A DNA stretch of 22,455 bases from JAHJFW01 sp038065635 (GTDB lineage Bacteria > Patescibacteriota > Patescibacteriia > 2-12-FULL-60-25), in NCBI GenBank assembly GCA_038065635.1, contig JBBTQP010000076.1, forward strand, positions 1 to 22,455, given 5' to 3'. Made by a program: the position numbers and the translations under genes. Position 1 is the stretch's first letter; each line of letters begins with the position of its first letter. The notes under the pieces were generated by a model. It was not told the origin of the DNA. It ran no database searches and worked only from the letters and a program-made list of their open reading frames with translations. Below are positions 1-5,661 of this stretch, piece after piece.

Positions 1-2
1 AT

Positions 3-185
3 CTTTTGAAAAATTTCGGTTGGGACGAGGAGAATTTTAGGCAAGAGGTTCTCAAACCGGCTCTGTTAGAACAACACGTAGGCGCGGCTCTTGCACAAGA
101 GAAGCAGGGTGATCTGAACGCTTTGCAGACGTATATGACAGAGCGGCTTGCGAAGCCTGATGTAGTGAGATATTTGCGGTTTTAA
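3..185 (+). CDS. C-terminal end of a probable SurA_N-type peptidyl-prolyl isomerase/chaperone (partial)
   Basis: The frame is open from the left window edge to a TAA at 183-185, giving about 60 residues. The segment FGWDEENFRQEVLKPALLEQ, followed by a helix-rich tail ending in DVVRYLRF, resembles the 'GW..e.F...v..p.ll...l' stretch of SurA_N/PrsA-like periplasmic or extracellular folding factors common in Patescibacteria. The gene begins outside the window, so the signal peptide and any parvulin domain cannot be seen. It ends 64 bp before the tRNA unit, which has its own promoter. The family assignment rests on recall of this short motif only. Confidence 0.5.
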   Translation, partial: LLKNFGWDEENFRQEVLKPALLEQHVGAALAQEKQGDLNALQTYMTERLAKPDVVRYLRF

Positions 186-209
186 GGCGAACACAGGGAT
201 CATTTATTC

Positions 210-238
210 TTGAAAGGTTATAACTTATCGTGTAAGCT
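210..238 (+). promoter_or_regulatory. Candidate promoter of the tRNA unit
   Basis: TTGAAA at 210-215 and TAAGCT at 233-238 are separated by 17 nt, with TG immediately before the -10. The -10 ends 11 nt upstream of the mature tRNA-Gly 5' end at 250, consistent with a short leader removed by RNase P. Position and spacing are good, but the -10 is a weak match. Confidence 0.45.
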
Positions 239-249
239 CCCGCGAGCGT

Positions 250-324
250 GCGGGTATCGTATAGTGGCTATTATGAGTGCTTCCCAAGCACTAGAGAGGG
301 GTTCGATTCCCCTTACCCGCTCCA
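250..324 (+). tRNA. tRNA-Gly(CCC)
   Basis: A full cloverleaf can be drawn by hand. The acceptor GCGGGTA (250-256) pairs with TACCCGC (314-320). The anticodon stem is AGTGC/GCACT with loop TTCCCAA, so the anticodon is CCC. The T arm is AGGGG-TTCGATT-CCCCT. The discriminator is T and CCA is encoded (322-324). It is the first gene of the tRNA unit, and the next tRNA-like sequence begins one base later at 326. Confidence 0.95.
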
Positions 325-347
325 GGCCAGCTTAGCTCAGTTGGTAG

Positions 348-460
348 CCCCGCACCATTCGTGGATCCATTGCCGATGTAGCTCAGTGGTAGAGCAATGC
401 TTTCGTAAAGCAGAGGTCGTGGGTTCAAGTCCCACCATCGGCTCCACGAATGGTGCGGGG
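348..460 (+). repeat. Perfect 18-bp inverted repeat flanking the inner tRNA-Thr
   Basis: The left arm 348-365 (CCCCGCACCATTCGTGGA) is the exact reverse complement of the right arm 443-460. The right arm overlaps the 3' TCCA of the inner tRNA (443-446). In RNA it would form an 18-bp GC-rich stem with the inner tRNA in the loop and the two outer tRNA halves at its base, in the place where an anticodon stem would be. Confidence 0.9.
372..446 (+). tRNA. tRNA-Thr(CGT), nested inside the interrupted tRNA
   Basis: The 75-nt cloverleaf is complete. The acceptor GCCGATG (372-378) pairs with CATCGGC (436-442). The D arm is GCTC/GAGC. The anticodon loop TTCGTAA (402-408) gives anticodon CGT, reading ACG. 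The variable loop is AGGTC and the T arm GTGGG-TTCAAGT-CCCAC, followed by discriminator T and encoded CCA. The outermost anticodon-stem pair is A-G, a minor weakness. The first acceptor pairs (G-C, C-G) fit a Thr tRNA. It appears intact and functional. Confidence 0.92.
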
Positions 461-512
461 TTCGTAAAGCAGAGGTCCCGGGTTCGAATCCCGGAGCTGG
501 CTCCATAAGTAT

Positions 513-546
513 AACCGCCTAATAAAGGGGCGGTTTTACTTTTTTT
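513..546 (+). terminator. Rho-independent terminator of the tRNA unit
   Basis: AACCGCC (513-519) pairs with GGCGGTT (529-535) around a 9-nt loop, followed by a T-rich tract TTACTTTTTTT. It lies 8 nt after the CCA of the outer tRNA, so the tRNAs probably form one transcript. Confidence 0.85.
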
Positions 547-627
547 GTCATCCTCGCGAAGGCGGGGATCCAGGATATAAGGTGAATTATCACTTTTATT
601 CTGGATCCCCGTTTTCACGGGAATGAC
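547..627. repeat. Palindromic MITE-like repeat, family A copy 1
   Basis: The element starts GTCATCCTCGCGAAGGCGGG and ends with the near-reverse complement CCCCGTTTTCACGGGAATGAC. The inner arms GGATCCAG and CTGGATCC match exactly. A related copy is at 9895-9972. There is no coding capacity, and it fills the space between the tRNA terminator and the rlpA promoter. Confidence 0.8.
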
Positions 628-693
628 GCAAAGTGTAGTATTGTTATGATGTTTGTTGCATTGACGCACCTGTCGAATGTTTCTCTCTTTTCT

Positions 694-701
694 GCTAAAA
701 T
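694..701 (+). promoter_or_regulatory. Extended -10 element of the RlpA-FtsE-FtsX operon
   Basis: TGC-TAAAAT (TAAAAT at 696-701) ends 8 nt before the ATG at 710. There is no SD between them, so transcription would start at or very near the start codon. The same layout recurs at many genes in this window. Confidence 0.5.
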
Positions 702-709
702 AGTTTCGC

Positions 710-1501
710 ATGATAAAAAGGTCGTTCATTTTTTACATTACTGCGATATTCGCTGTGGTTTTGGCGCATCCGGCGGAAGCGAAAGAAAGCGCTGTTCTGT
801 ATCTTGATTCCGGATTTGTTGGAAGGCAGTCCTCGTTTCAGATTTTTAACGGTTCTGTGAAAATCGTTTTCGATCGCGATTCGTTGCTTGAACAAAACGA
901 ACTCGTCGTTCAGAAGGAAGACGTACCTACTTCAACATCGGATGGATATGAACTCGGCGACGAGAAGCTTACGCTTCAGTGGAAGGACGCTGTAAGCGTT
1001 TCATCTAACGGTGTATACGTAGACATGCCAGGCAAATGCGTTCGTGATGCTTGGACAGAATGTCGACTTTTTTTGAAGGATGGTGACGCATGGCGTTTGT
1101 TAAAAGGAGATCGTGTCATCGGTAATGCTGAGGTTCGGATTGGAATTAAACGTAGTTCGTATATGACCGGTGGTGATGCCTCTTGGTATGCATATAAAAA
1201 GTGCAGATGCGCCGCATCTCCTGATTTTCCGAAAGGTTCTCGCGTTAAAGTCACGAGCAAAGCGTCAGGAAAATCCACGGTTGTTCGCATTAACGATTAC
1301 GGTCCGGAGCGCGATAAATTTCCGAAGCGTGTGATAGACTTGGATGTAGTGGCGTTTACGGATCTTGCGCCAAAAGGAGCGGGGATTATCGGAGTAACGG
1401 TTAAGCCGTTGGGAAAGGATGATCCCGAATATTTACTTGCGGACGCGCCTGTACCGGCAAGCAAGATCGTTGTAAAATCAAAGAAAAGTTCAAAGAAATG
1501 A
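710..1501 (+). CDS. Secreted RlpA-like double-psi beta-barrel protein (probable septal lytic transglycosylase family)
   Basis: The 263-residue protein has a signal peptide (residues 1-24, cut after AEA). An unassigned region follows (25-150), then an RlpA-like double-psi beta-barrel at about 153-235 with GDASWYAY (155-162), INDYGP (194-199, the conserved polar loop of RlpA) and IDLDVVAF (209-216). RlpA proteins cleave peptidoglycan strands, often denuded ones at the septum. The Lys/Ser-rich C-terminus has no SPOR domain. The stop overlaps the FtsE start as ATGA (1498-1501), so the two are translationally coupled. Linkage to FtsEX suggests, as inference, that this is a cell-wall hydrolase working with FtsEX. 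Activity is unproven; some RlpA homologues only bind. Confidence 0.8.
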   Translation: MIKRSFIFYITAIFAVVLAHPAEAKESAVLYLDSGFVGRQSSFQIFNGSVKIVFDRDSLLEQNELVVQKEDVPTSTSDGYELGDEKLTLQWKDAVSVSSNGVYVDMPGKCVRDAWTECRLFLKDGDAWRLLKGDRVIGNAEVRIGIKRSSYMTGGDASWYAYKKCRCAASPDFPKGSRVKVTSKASGKSTVVRINDYGPERDKFPKRVIDLDVVAFTDLAPKGAGIIGVTVKPLGKDDPEYLLADAPVPASKIVVKSKKSSKK

Positions 1502-2184
1502 TCACTCTCGAAAACGTCTCGAAAATATATCATCCTGCGGTCAATGGGCTGAAGGATATTTCGCTTAAGATAGAATCTGGTGAGTTCGTATCCATTGTCG
1601 GACAAAGCGGCGCAGGAAAGACGACTCTCGCGCGTCTTCTGATAGCTGAAGAAAGACCGACGCACGGAAGAATCGAAATCGGTGGCTGGGACATTACTCG
1701 CATAAAATCTCGAGACATACCTGCCTTACGAAGGCAGATAGGAGTGGTGTTTCAGGATTTCAAACTGATTCCAAAAAAAACCGTGTGGGAAAACGTTGCG
1801 TTTGCGCTTGAGGTCGCCGGAACTTCGACGAAACGAATTCGCGAAATAATTCCGCAAGTTTTGAAAATAGTCGGACTTGAGGAAAAAGAAAGGCGTTTTC
1901 CACAACAATTATCAGGTGGAGAGCAGCAACGTGTTGTGATCGCGCGATCTCTTGTTCACCGTCCGAAAATTCTTCTCGCGGACGAGCCGACGGGAAATCT
2001 GGATACCATCAACACGGCTGACATCATCGACCTGCTCCAAAAAATTAACGCTTTCGGCACTACGGTCGTTCTGGTTACGCATAATCGCGAGGTCGTTAAC
2101 GCGCTTCGCAAACGCGTGATTACGCTTGGCGACGGAGCCGTGATGGCTGACCACCAACACGGAAAATATCTTTTGCCTACTTGA
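1498..2184 (+). CDS. ftsE: Cell division ATP-binding protein FtsE
   Basis: This 228-residue ABC ATPase has Walker A GQSGAGKT (35-42), Q-loop VFQDF (84-88), signature LSGGEQQ (138-144), Walker B ILLADEP (158-164) and the following GNLD. The Q-loop context and the FtsX-like permease directly downstream make it FtsE rather than a generic LolD/MacB ATPase. FtsE pairs with FtsX at the division site and drives activation of peptidoglycan hydrolases through FtsX. Its ATG overlaps the stop of the RlpA-like gene by 4 bp, and FtsX starts one base after its own stop. Length is normal for the family. Confidence 0.95.
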   Translation: MITLENVSKIYHPAVNGLKDISLKIESGEFVSIVGQSGAGKTTLARLLIAEERPTHGRIEIGGWDITRIKSRDIPALRRQIGVVFQDFKLIPKKTVWENVAFALEVAGTSTKRIREIIPQVLKIVGLEEKERRFPQQLSGGEQQRVVIARSLVHRPKILLADEPTGNLDTINTADIIDLLQKINAFGTTVVLVTHNREVVNALRKRVITLGDGAVMADHQHGKYLLPT

Positions 2185-2185
2185 T

Positions 2186-3106
2186 ATGTCTATCGGAGTT
2201 ACTTCATGGAGAATCGTCTCATACGCCTGGAAAAATTTCGCGCGAAACGCTTGGATTGCGTTGACCACGATTTTCGTTCTCGTTTTGTCGCTCCTGTCGG
2301 TAAACGTTCTCGTTGGAGTTAACGCGCTTTTGGAACGCGCGGTTTCAACTCTCGAAGACAGAGTTGATATATCCGTTTATTTCAAGAGCGGAACTCCTGA
2401 GGCCGTGTTGCAGCAGACGCAATTTTTCATGGCCGGTTTACCACAAGTAAAAGCTACGACATTGTTAACTCCGGATGAAGCGCTTTCGGATTTTAAGAAA
2501 CGACATGAAAACGATCCGAAGATTCTTGATGCTTTGAACGAGTTGGATCAAAATCCGCTCGGCGCTTCTCTCGTAATAAAAGCGAAACGCACGGACGATT
2601 ATCCGTTTCTTCTTGAAGCGCTCAAAAATCCGCAATTCGATTTCTCAATCGAATCAAAAACGTACGACGATCATGCGGAGGCCATCAAACGCGTTCGAGA
2701 CCTCGGCGCGTCAGCCAGGGTTTTTGGCGCGATTCTGATAGCGATTTTTGGATTGTTTTCCGTCTTGATCGTTTTCAATACAGTTAGAGTCGCGATCTAC
2801 ACACAACGAGAGGAGATAGGAATAATGCGTCTTGTAGGCGCGTCAGGATCGTTCGTGCGATTACCATTTGTTTTGGAAGGGATTTTTATCGCGCTCTTAG
2901 CCTCTCTAATCGCCGCCGTAATAATAGCCGGTGCAGTGACATTCATAGAGCCTCGGCTCATGTCGTTTTTTGATGGTGCTGATCCTGGTTTGCGCGCGTA
3001 TTTCATTAGCAATCTACCTACGATTTTGGCTGCTGAATTGGGAAGTTTATTTTTGCTTGTAGCCGTGAGTTCTTGGGCGGCCGTTGGAAAATATCTTAAG
3101 CGATGA
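2186..3106 (+). CDS. ftsX: Cell division protein FtsX
   Basis: The 306-residue protein has the FtsX layout: a cytoplasmic N-terminus, a first membrane helix at about 23-46, an extracellular domain at about 52-170 (DISVYFKSG..., the typical FtsX ECD start), then three membrane helices at about 177-200, 229-253 and 278-300. The conserved EEIGIMRLVGAS stretch (209-220) sits after the second helix. FtsX passes the ATPase cycle of FtsE across the membrane to a wall hydrolase or its activator. The gene starts 1 bp after ftsE. No SD is visible, so it is probably coupled to upstream translation. Confidence 0.95.
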   Translation: MSIGVTSWRIVSYAWKNFARNAWIALTTIFVLVLSLLSVNVLVGVNALLERAVSTLEDRVDISVYFKSGTPEAVLQQTQFFMAGLPQVKATTLLTPDEALSDFKKRHENDPKILDALNELDQNPLGASLVIKAKRTDDYPFLLEALKNPQFDFSIESKTYDDHAEAIKRVRDLGASARVFGAILIAIFGLFSVLIVFNTVRVAIYTQREEIGIMRLVGASGSFVRLPFVLEGIFIALLASLIAAVIIAGAVTFIEPRLMSFFDGADPGLRAYFISNLPTILAAELGSLFLLVAVSSWAAVGKYLKR

Positions 3107-3110
3107 CGAT

Positions 3111-3284
3111 ATGAAAGACGCCAAGAAACAAGTCGAAGCGGTTTTCAAAAAATACGGATTAGCAGTTCCTAAACCTCAACCGTTTTCAAAATCTAAAGCC
3201 ATCAAGATACCGGTACGAATCATTCATCCGGATTCCGATCACGCAAAAAAAATGTTTTATGAAAAGCGTCGCACTTCTGTTTGA
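3111..3284 (+). CDS. Small unassigned protein (57 aa) in the FtsEX operon
   Basis: The ATG at 3111 lies 4 bp after the ftsX stop and is followed by 57 codons. A TTG at 3084 is in frame but would overlap ftsX. The protein is basic and soluble, with a short helix (KDAKKQVEAVFKKYGL) and then a Pro/Lys-rich stretch, and no signal peptide or membrane helix. It overlaps the next ORF by 26 bp. I recognise no family. The tight packing supports it being real, but no motif confirms it. Confidence 0.5.
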   Translation: MKDAKKQVEAVFKKYGLAVPKPQPFSKSKAIKIPVRIIHPDSDHAKKMFYEKRRTSV

Positions 3285-3753
3285 CCCCGGTTTTGATTTT
3301 TTGGGCGAACTGCTCGCGCATGACGGAGTGTTCGGTTGTGCTGTTATTTCCTCGCATGGCACCGAATGTTTGGGAGATAGTCTGGATGAGTGGCAGGTTC
3401 GCGGCGTTTCTTGTAATAAGAACGTAGACGGATCCGAACCCACGGCGATTCGGGAGTTCGTTCGCCTTCGAGATCCTGGATTTTATTCTGCGGCTTTAAA
3501 CTGGTTTGCTGAAAATAATTTTTGCGCGGTAGATACGGATCAGGAAACAGCGGACATTTGGCAAAATATCCAAATGCTTCCGTTCGAACCGAACGTGAAA
3601 CACGCGATTTTGATGTCGGTAAAATCAGCGAATGCGAAAGATCGCGCCGCGTGGATCCGCGCAATCGGCGAGTCTGCAAATTTGGTACGAAATGAGATGA
3701 GGCCAACGCCAAAGAAGGCGGTTTCTAAAAAGAGACCGTCAAAGAAAAAGTGA
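3259..3753 (+). CDS. Unassigned protein (164 aa), last gene of the FtsEX operon
   Basis: The ATG at 3259 gives a soluble alpha/beta-looking protein (SVALLFDPGFDFLGELLA..., an aromatic-rich middle) with a Lys/Pro-rich tail (KKAVSKKRPSKKK). Such basic tails are common nucleic-acid or polyanion contacts, but nothing here shows a function. It has four Cys at scattered positions and no zinc motif. Codon use matches its neighbours. Its 3' end overlaps the convergent HIT gene by 15 bp (3739-3753). I do not recognise the family. Confidence 0.65.
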   Translation: MKSVALLFDPGFDFLGELLAHDGVFGCAVISSHGTECLGDSLDEWQVRGVSCNKNVDGSEPTAIREFVRLRDPGFYSAALNWFAENNFCAVDTDQETADIWQNIQMLPFEPNVKHAILMSVKSANAKDRAAWIRAIGESANLVRNEMRPTPKKAVSKKRPSKKK

Positions 3754-4194
3754 AATTTGTTTCGCGAGCTCTGCCAACTCCGTATCATCCGCGCGTTTGA
3801 AATCGTGGGATGAAATGTATCCTTCGTAGTTTTCGAAGTATTTTTCAACGTTAGATCTGTGAGCTTTCCAAGATTCGGATTTAGTACCGTGCATAGGAAA
3901 AAGTTTTGCGTGAACGTGATCCACGCCGAATCCTTCGAAAATCATTCCGGTTCTCCCAACGTCGTCAAAGGTTTTATCTAATAGTTTCGCTACTTTACCC
4001 GCAGCGATTGTCAGTCCTGACAAAACTTCATCCGGCAGATCAAACGCGTAAGATGGATGATGCTCCTTCGTTACTACAACGGAAAATCCTTTCGTGTTTG
4101 GAAATATGGAAAGAAAAGCAAGATGCTTTTCATCCTCCCAGATTTTATAACACAGCGCCTCGCCGCTTACGATTTTGCAAAATATACAGTCCAT
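3739..4194 (-). CDS. HIT-family nucleotide hydrolase/transferase with a variant triad
   Basis: With start MDCIFCKIVSGE at 4194 the protein has 151 residues, typical for the HIT family, and opens with the usual CxxC. The histidine-triad motif is HVHAKLFP (93-100): the first two His, including the middle one that acts as nucleophile in HINT proteins, are present, and the third is Lys. A reading frame continues upstream to 4359, but that part runs through the tRNA-like sequences and is not family-like, so the internal ATG is the start. HIT proteins hydrolyse nucleoside phosphoramidates or dinucleotide polyphosphates; the exact substrate cannot be told. It follows the tRNA-Gln region on the same strand and may share its transcript. 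Confidence 0.9.
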   Translation of the reverse strand: MDCIFCKIVSGEALCYKIWEDEKHLAFLSIFPNTKGFSVVVTKEHHPSYAFDLPDEVLSGLTIAAGKVAKLLDKTFDDVGRTGMIFEGFGVDHVHAKLFPMHGTKSESWKAHRSNVEKYFENYEGYISSHDFKRADDTELAELAKQISLFL

Positions 4195-4208
4195 AGATTT
4201 TACGTATT

Positions 4209-4485
4209 TGGCTCGGGGACATGGGCTCGAACCATGATTTGCCGACAGCAGTCGGCATCCCGCATACCAATAATTATTATAATAATGAGGCGGGACACGG
4301 CTTACTCTGAAACATTCATTTTCATATTTCCTATGCTCGGGGACATGGGCTCGAACCATGATTCACGGCTTCAAAGGCCGCTGTCCTACCGTTAGACGAT
4401 CCCCGAGCGCAGGAAAAATGAGCGTTATTATTGACGTTGTCCTACCATTCGCTTGCGTCCGCCTTTGGAGGAAGACGATCCCCGA
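4209..4485 (-). other. Interrupted Gln-like tRNA whose halves enclose tRNA-Gln(TTG)
   Basis: Reading the minus strand from 4485, a 5' half has acceptor TCGGGGA (4485-4479) and D-stem GTCT (4476-4473). Then come a 23-nt insertion in the D loop (4472-4450), AATGGTA and GGAC (4442-4439). A 3' half at 4239-4209 carries the T arm CATGG-TTCGAGC-CCATG, acceptor TCCCCGA (4219-4213), discriminator G and an encoded CCA (4211-4209). Its last 29 nt before CCA match the inner tRNA (4211-4239 versus 4335-4363). The region just before it (4255-4241) folds as GCCGA-CTGCTG-TCGGC, roughly an anticodon arm but with a 6-nt loop. Possible readings are a broken duplicate tRNA, remnants of element integration at a tRNA, or a split tRNA. 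Confidence 0.6.
4336..4406 (-). tRNA. tRNA-Gln(TTG)
   Basis: The minus-strand cloverleaf is complete. The acceptor TCGGGGA (4406-4400) pairs with TCCCCGA (4343-4337). The D arm is GTCT/GGAC and the anticodon arm GCGGC-CTTTGAA-GCCGT (anticodon TTG). The T arm is CATGG-TTCGAGC-CCATG and the discriminator is G. The next bases are CAT, so CCA is not encoded, unlike the other tRNAs here. It would need CCA addition. It lies between the two halves of another Gln-like tRNA, and short inverted repeats flank it (4411-4421 and 4322-4332, 10 of 11 complementary). Confidence 0.93.
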
Positions 4486-4516
4486 GCGAAAGACGCAAAG
4501 CGACTGTAATATGCCG

Positions 4517-4954
4517 TTATTTCGGATCAGAGTCAATGGTTTTTTGTTGGAGCAAGGCGCACACCGTGATTACGGCGAAAGCTACAAACGAAAGGAAGGG
4601 GATTGTGATGAATCCGAACCATGCAACGTATTGCGTCACGCATGAAACGCCGAATGTACATGGCGCTACGGCTTCCGGTATAAATTTGTAAGCGAGAAGA
4701 TTGTGGTAGAAAGCGATTAGACCGCCGATTATGCTAAGCGGCAAGATGTAGCGGTATGCTTTTTTATCGCCAAACCAGATCGCGACAGCCGAGATTGCGA
4801 CTATCGGATATATGGAGATTCGTTGGTACCAACAGAGAATGCACGGCGCCAAATTTTGTATCTCGCTGAAAAATAAACTCCCTGCCATGGCGACGAGCGA
4901 CTGGAGGAAGATTATTTCAAGCGAATGTTTTTTTACCCAAGAAATGAGTTGCAT
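4517..4954 (-). CDS. DsbB/BdbC-like disulfide bond formation membrane protein
   Basis: This 145-residue protein has four predicted membrane helices (about 13-30, 45-62, 68-88 and 110-134). Two Cys pairs sit in outside loops: CILC (38-41), and C99 with C105 in PCTFGVSC. Those are the hallmarks of DsbB/BdbC quinone-linked thiol oxidases, which reoxidise a DsbA-type thioredoxin. No DsbA partner is in the window. A -10-like TGC-TATATT ends 6 nt before the ATG with no SD, suggesting a leaderless message. The gene is divergent from the phosphoribosyltransferase gene, and the tRNA-Gln region follows 30 bp after its stop. Confidence 0.9.
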   Translation of the reverse strand: MQLISWVKKHSLEIIFLQSLVAMAGSLFFSEIQNLAPCILCWYQRISIYPIVAISAVAIWFGDKKAYRYILPLSIIGGLIAFYHNLLAYKFIPEAVAPCTFGVSCVTQYVAWFGFITIPFLSFVAFAVITVCALLQQKTIDSDPK

Positions 4955-4960
4955 GGCGCA

Positions 4961-5019
4961 AATATAGCAGAAAAATGCGGTTTTGGCAATACCCTATGTT
5001 ACATCCCGTATGTTATGCT
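4961..5019. promoter_or_regulatory. Divergent -10 elements for the DsbB-like and phosphoribosyltransferase genes
   Basis: On the minus strand TGC-TATATT (hexamer 4966-4961) ends 6 nt before the DsbB-like ATG. On the plus strand TATGCT (5014-5019), preceded by TGT, ends 6 nt before the ATG at 5026. Both starts lack an SD. The 71-bp intergenic space thus holds two back-to-back candidate leaderless promoters. Confidence 0.55.
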
Positions 5020-5025
5020 TTTTGC

Positions 5026-5661
5026 ATGAAGTTTCATGATCGAACTGAAGCTGGAAAAAAGCTTGCGGAAAAGCTTCGCGAGTTTGCAGGAATGCCGGAC
5101 GTGTTGTTGTATGCGTTGCCGCGCGGTGGAGTTGAAGTTGGAGCAGAAGTCGCGAGGGCTTTAGGATGTCGGATGGACGTCATAGTGACGCGAAAGATCG
5201 GAGCGCCGTCGAACGAAGAATACGCGATCGGAGCGTTGGCGGAGACGGGGGAAACCGTCTGGAACGAGGCGGAGAGAGAGGCGAGCGATCCGAAAAAAAT
5301 CGAGGAGATCGTCAAAAAAGAGAAGGAAGAATCACGGCGGAGGATAGACGCTTACAGAAAAGGCGTGGAACTCCAGTCTTTTGAAGGCAAGACTGTAGTG
5401 ATCGTGGACGACGGAATTGCGACTGGGCTCACGATGAAAGCCGCCATCTTGGCAGCCAGGCATCAAAACGCAACGCGAATAGTAGTAGCCGTTCCTCACG
5501 GCGCAAAGGAATCCATATCTGATTTGCGGAAAGACGGCGTGGAAGTGATCGCGTTGCATGAGCCGATATGGTACGGCGCGGTAGGGGAGTTTTATGAGGC
5601 GTTTCCTCAACTGACGGACGCGGATGTTGAGCGTTTTTTGAAAGAAACAAACAATCTATGA
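5026..5661 (+). CDS. Phosphoribosyltransferase-domain protein
   Basis: Starting at MKFHDRTEAG (5026) the protein has 211 residues. The frame is open to 4975, but the extra 17 residues would run across the -10 box. It has a type I phosphoribosyltransferase fold with LPRGGVEVG (31-39) and the PRPP-binding loop VVIVDDGIATGLTM (124-137). A charged helical insertion (about 80-112) separates them. This resembles the COG1926 group of predicted phosphoribosyltransferases, whose base substrate is unknown. Its stop overlaps the start of the PRPP synthetase gene as ATGA, so producer and user of PRPP are probably co-translated. Confidence 0.85.
   Translation: MKFHDRTEAGKKLAEKLREFAGMPDVLLYALPRGGVEVGAEVARALGCRMDVIVTRKIGAPSNEEYAIGALAETGETVWNEAEREASDPKKIEEIVKKEKEESRRRIDAYRKGVELQSFEGKTVVIVDDGIATGLTMKAAILAARHQNATRIVVAVPHGAKESISDLRKDGVEVIALHEPIWYGAVGEFYEAFPQLTDADVERFLKETNNL

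Larger units (their letters stand above)
326..505 (+). other. Interrupted Thr-like tRNA gene whose two halves enclose a complete tRNA-Thr
   Basis: The 5' half, 326-347, carries the acceptor GCCAGCT and the D arm up to GGTAG. The 3' half, 461-505, starts exactly at an anticodon loop TTCGTAA (anticodon CGT) and continues through variable loop, T arm (CCGGG-TTCGAAT-CCCGG), acceptor AGCTGGC, discriminator T and encoded CCA. The acceptor halves pair perfectly. Between them lie an 18-bp inverted repeat and a whole second tRNA. Joining the halves directly would give 67 nt and lack about 9 nt (3' D stem and 5' anticodon stem), so a simple splice does not make a normal tRNA. It could be a pseudo-tRNA, a split or intron-containing tRNA, or a mis-assembly: the first 17 nt of the 3' half (461-477) are identical to 402-418 of the inner tRNA. 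Confidence 0.7.

Noticed and set aside
326..505. Group I intron in the interrupted tRNA
   Set aside because: The insert is about 113 nt and is itself a tRNA plus inverted repeat. No group I core (P, Q, R, S elements) or endonuclease is seen.
248..729. Open frames of 70-130 codons on both strands over the tRNA cluster
   Set aside because: They run through structured tRNA and repeat sequence; the tRNAs fully explain the region.
4209..4485. Integrated phage or plasmid with tRNA att sites
   Set aside because: The 29-bp direct repeats are only 124 bp apart and no integrase or phage gene lies in the window. A remnant cannot be excluded.
3906..4691. Plus-strand open frames over the HIT, tRNA-Gln and DsbB-like region
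   Set aside because: They are antisense to recognisable genes and tRNAs, and their translations show no protein-like pattern.
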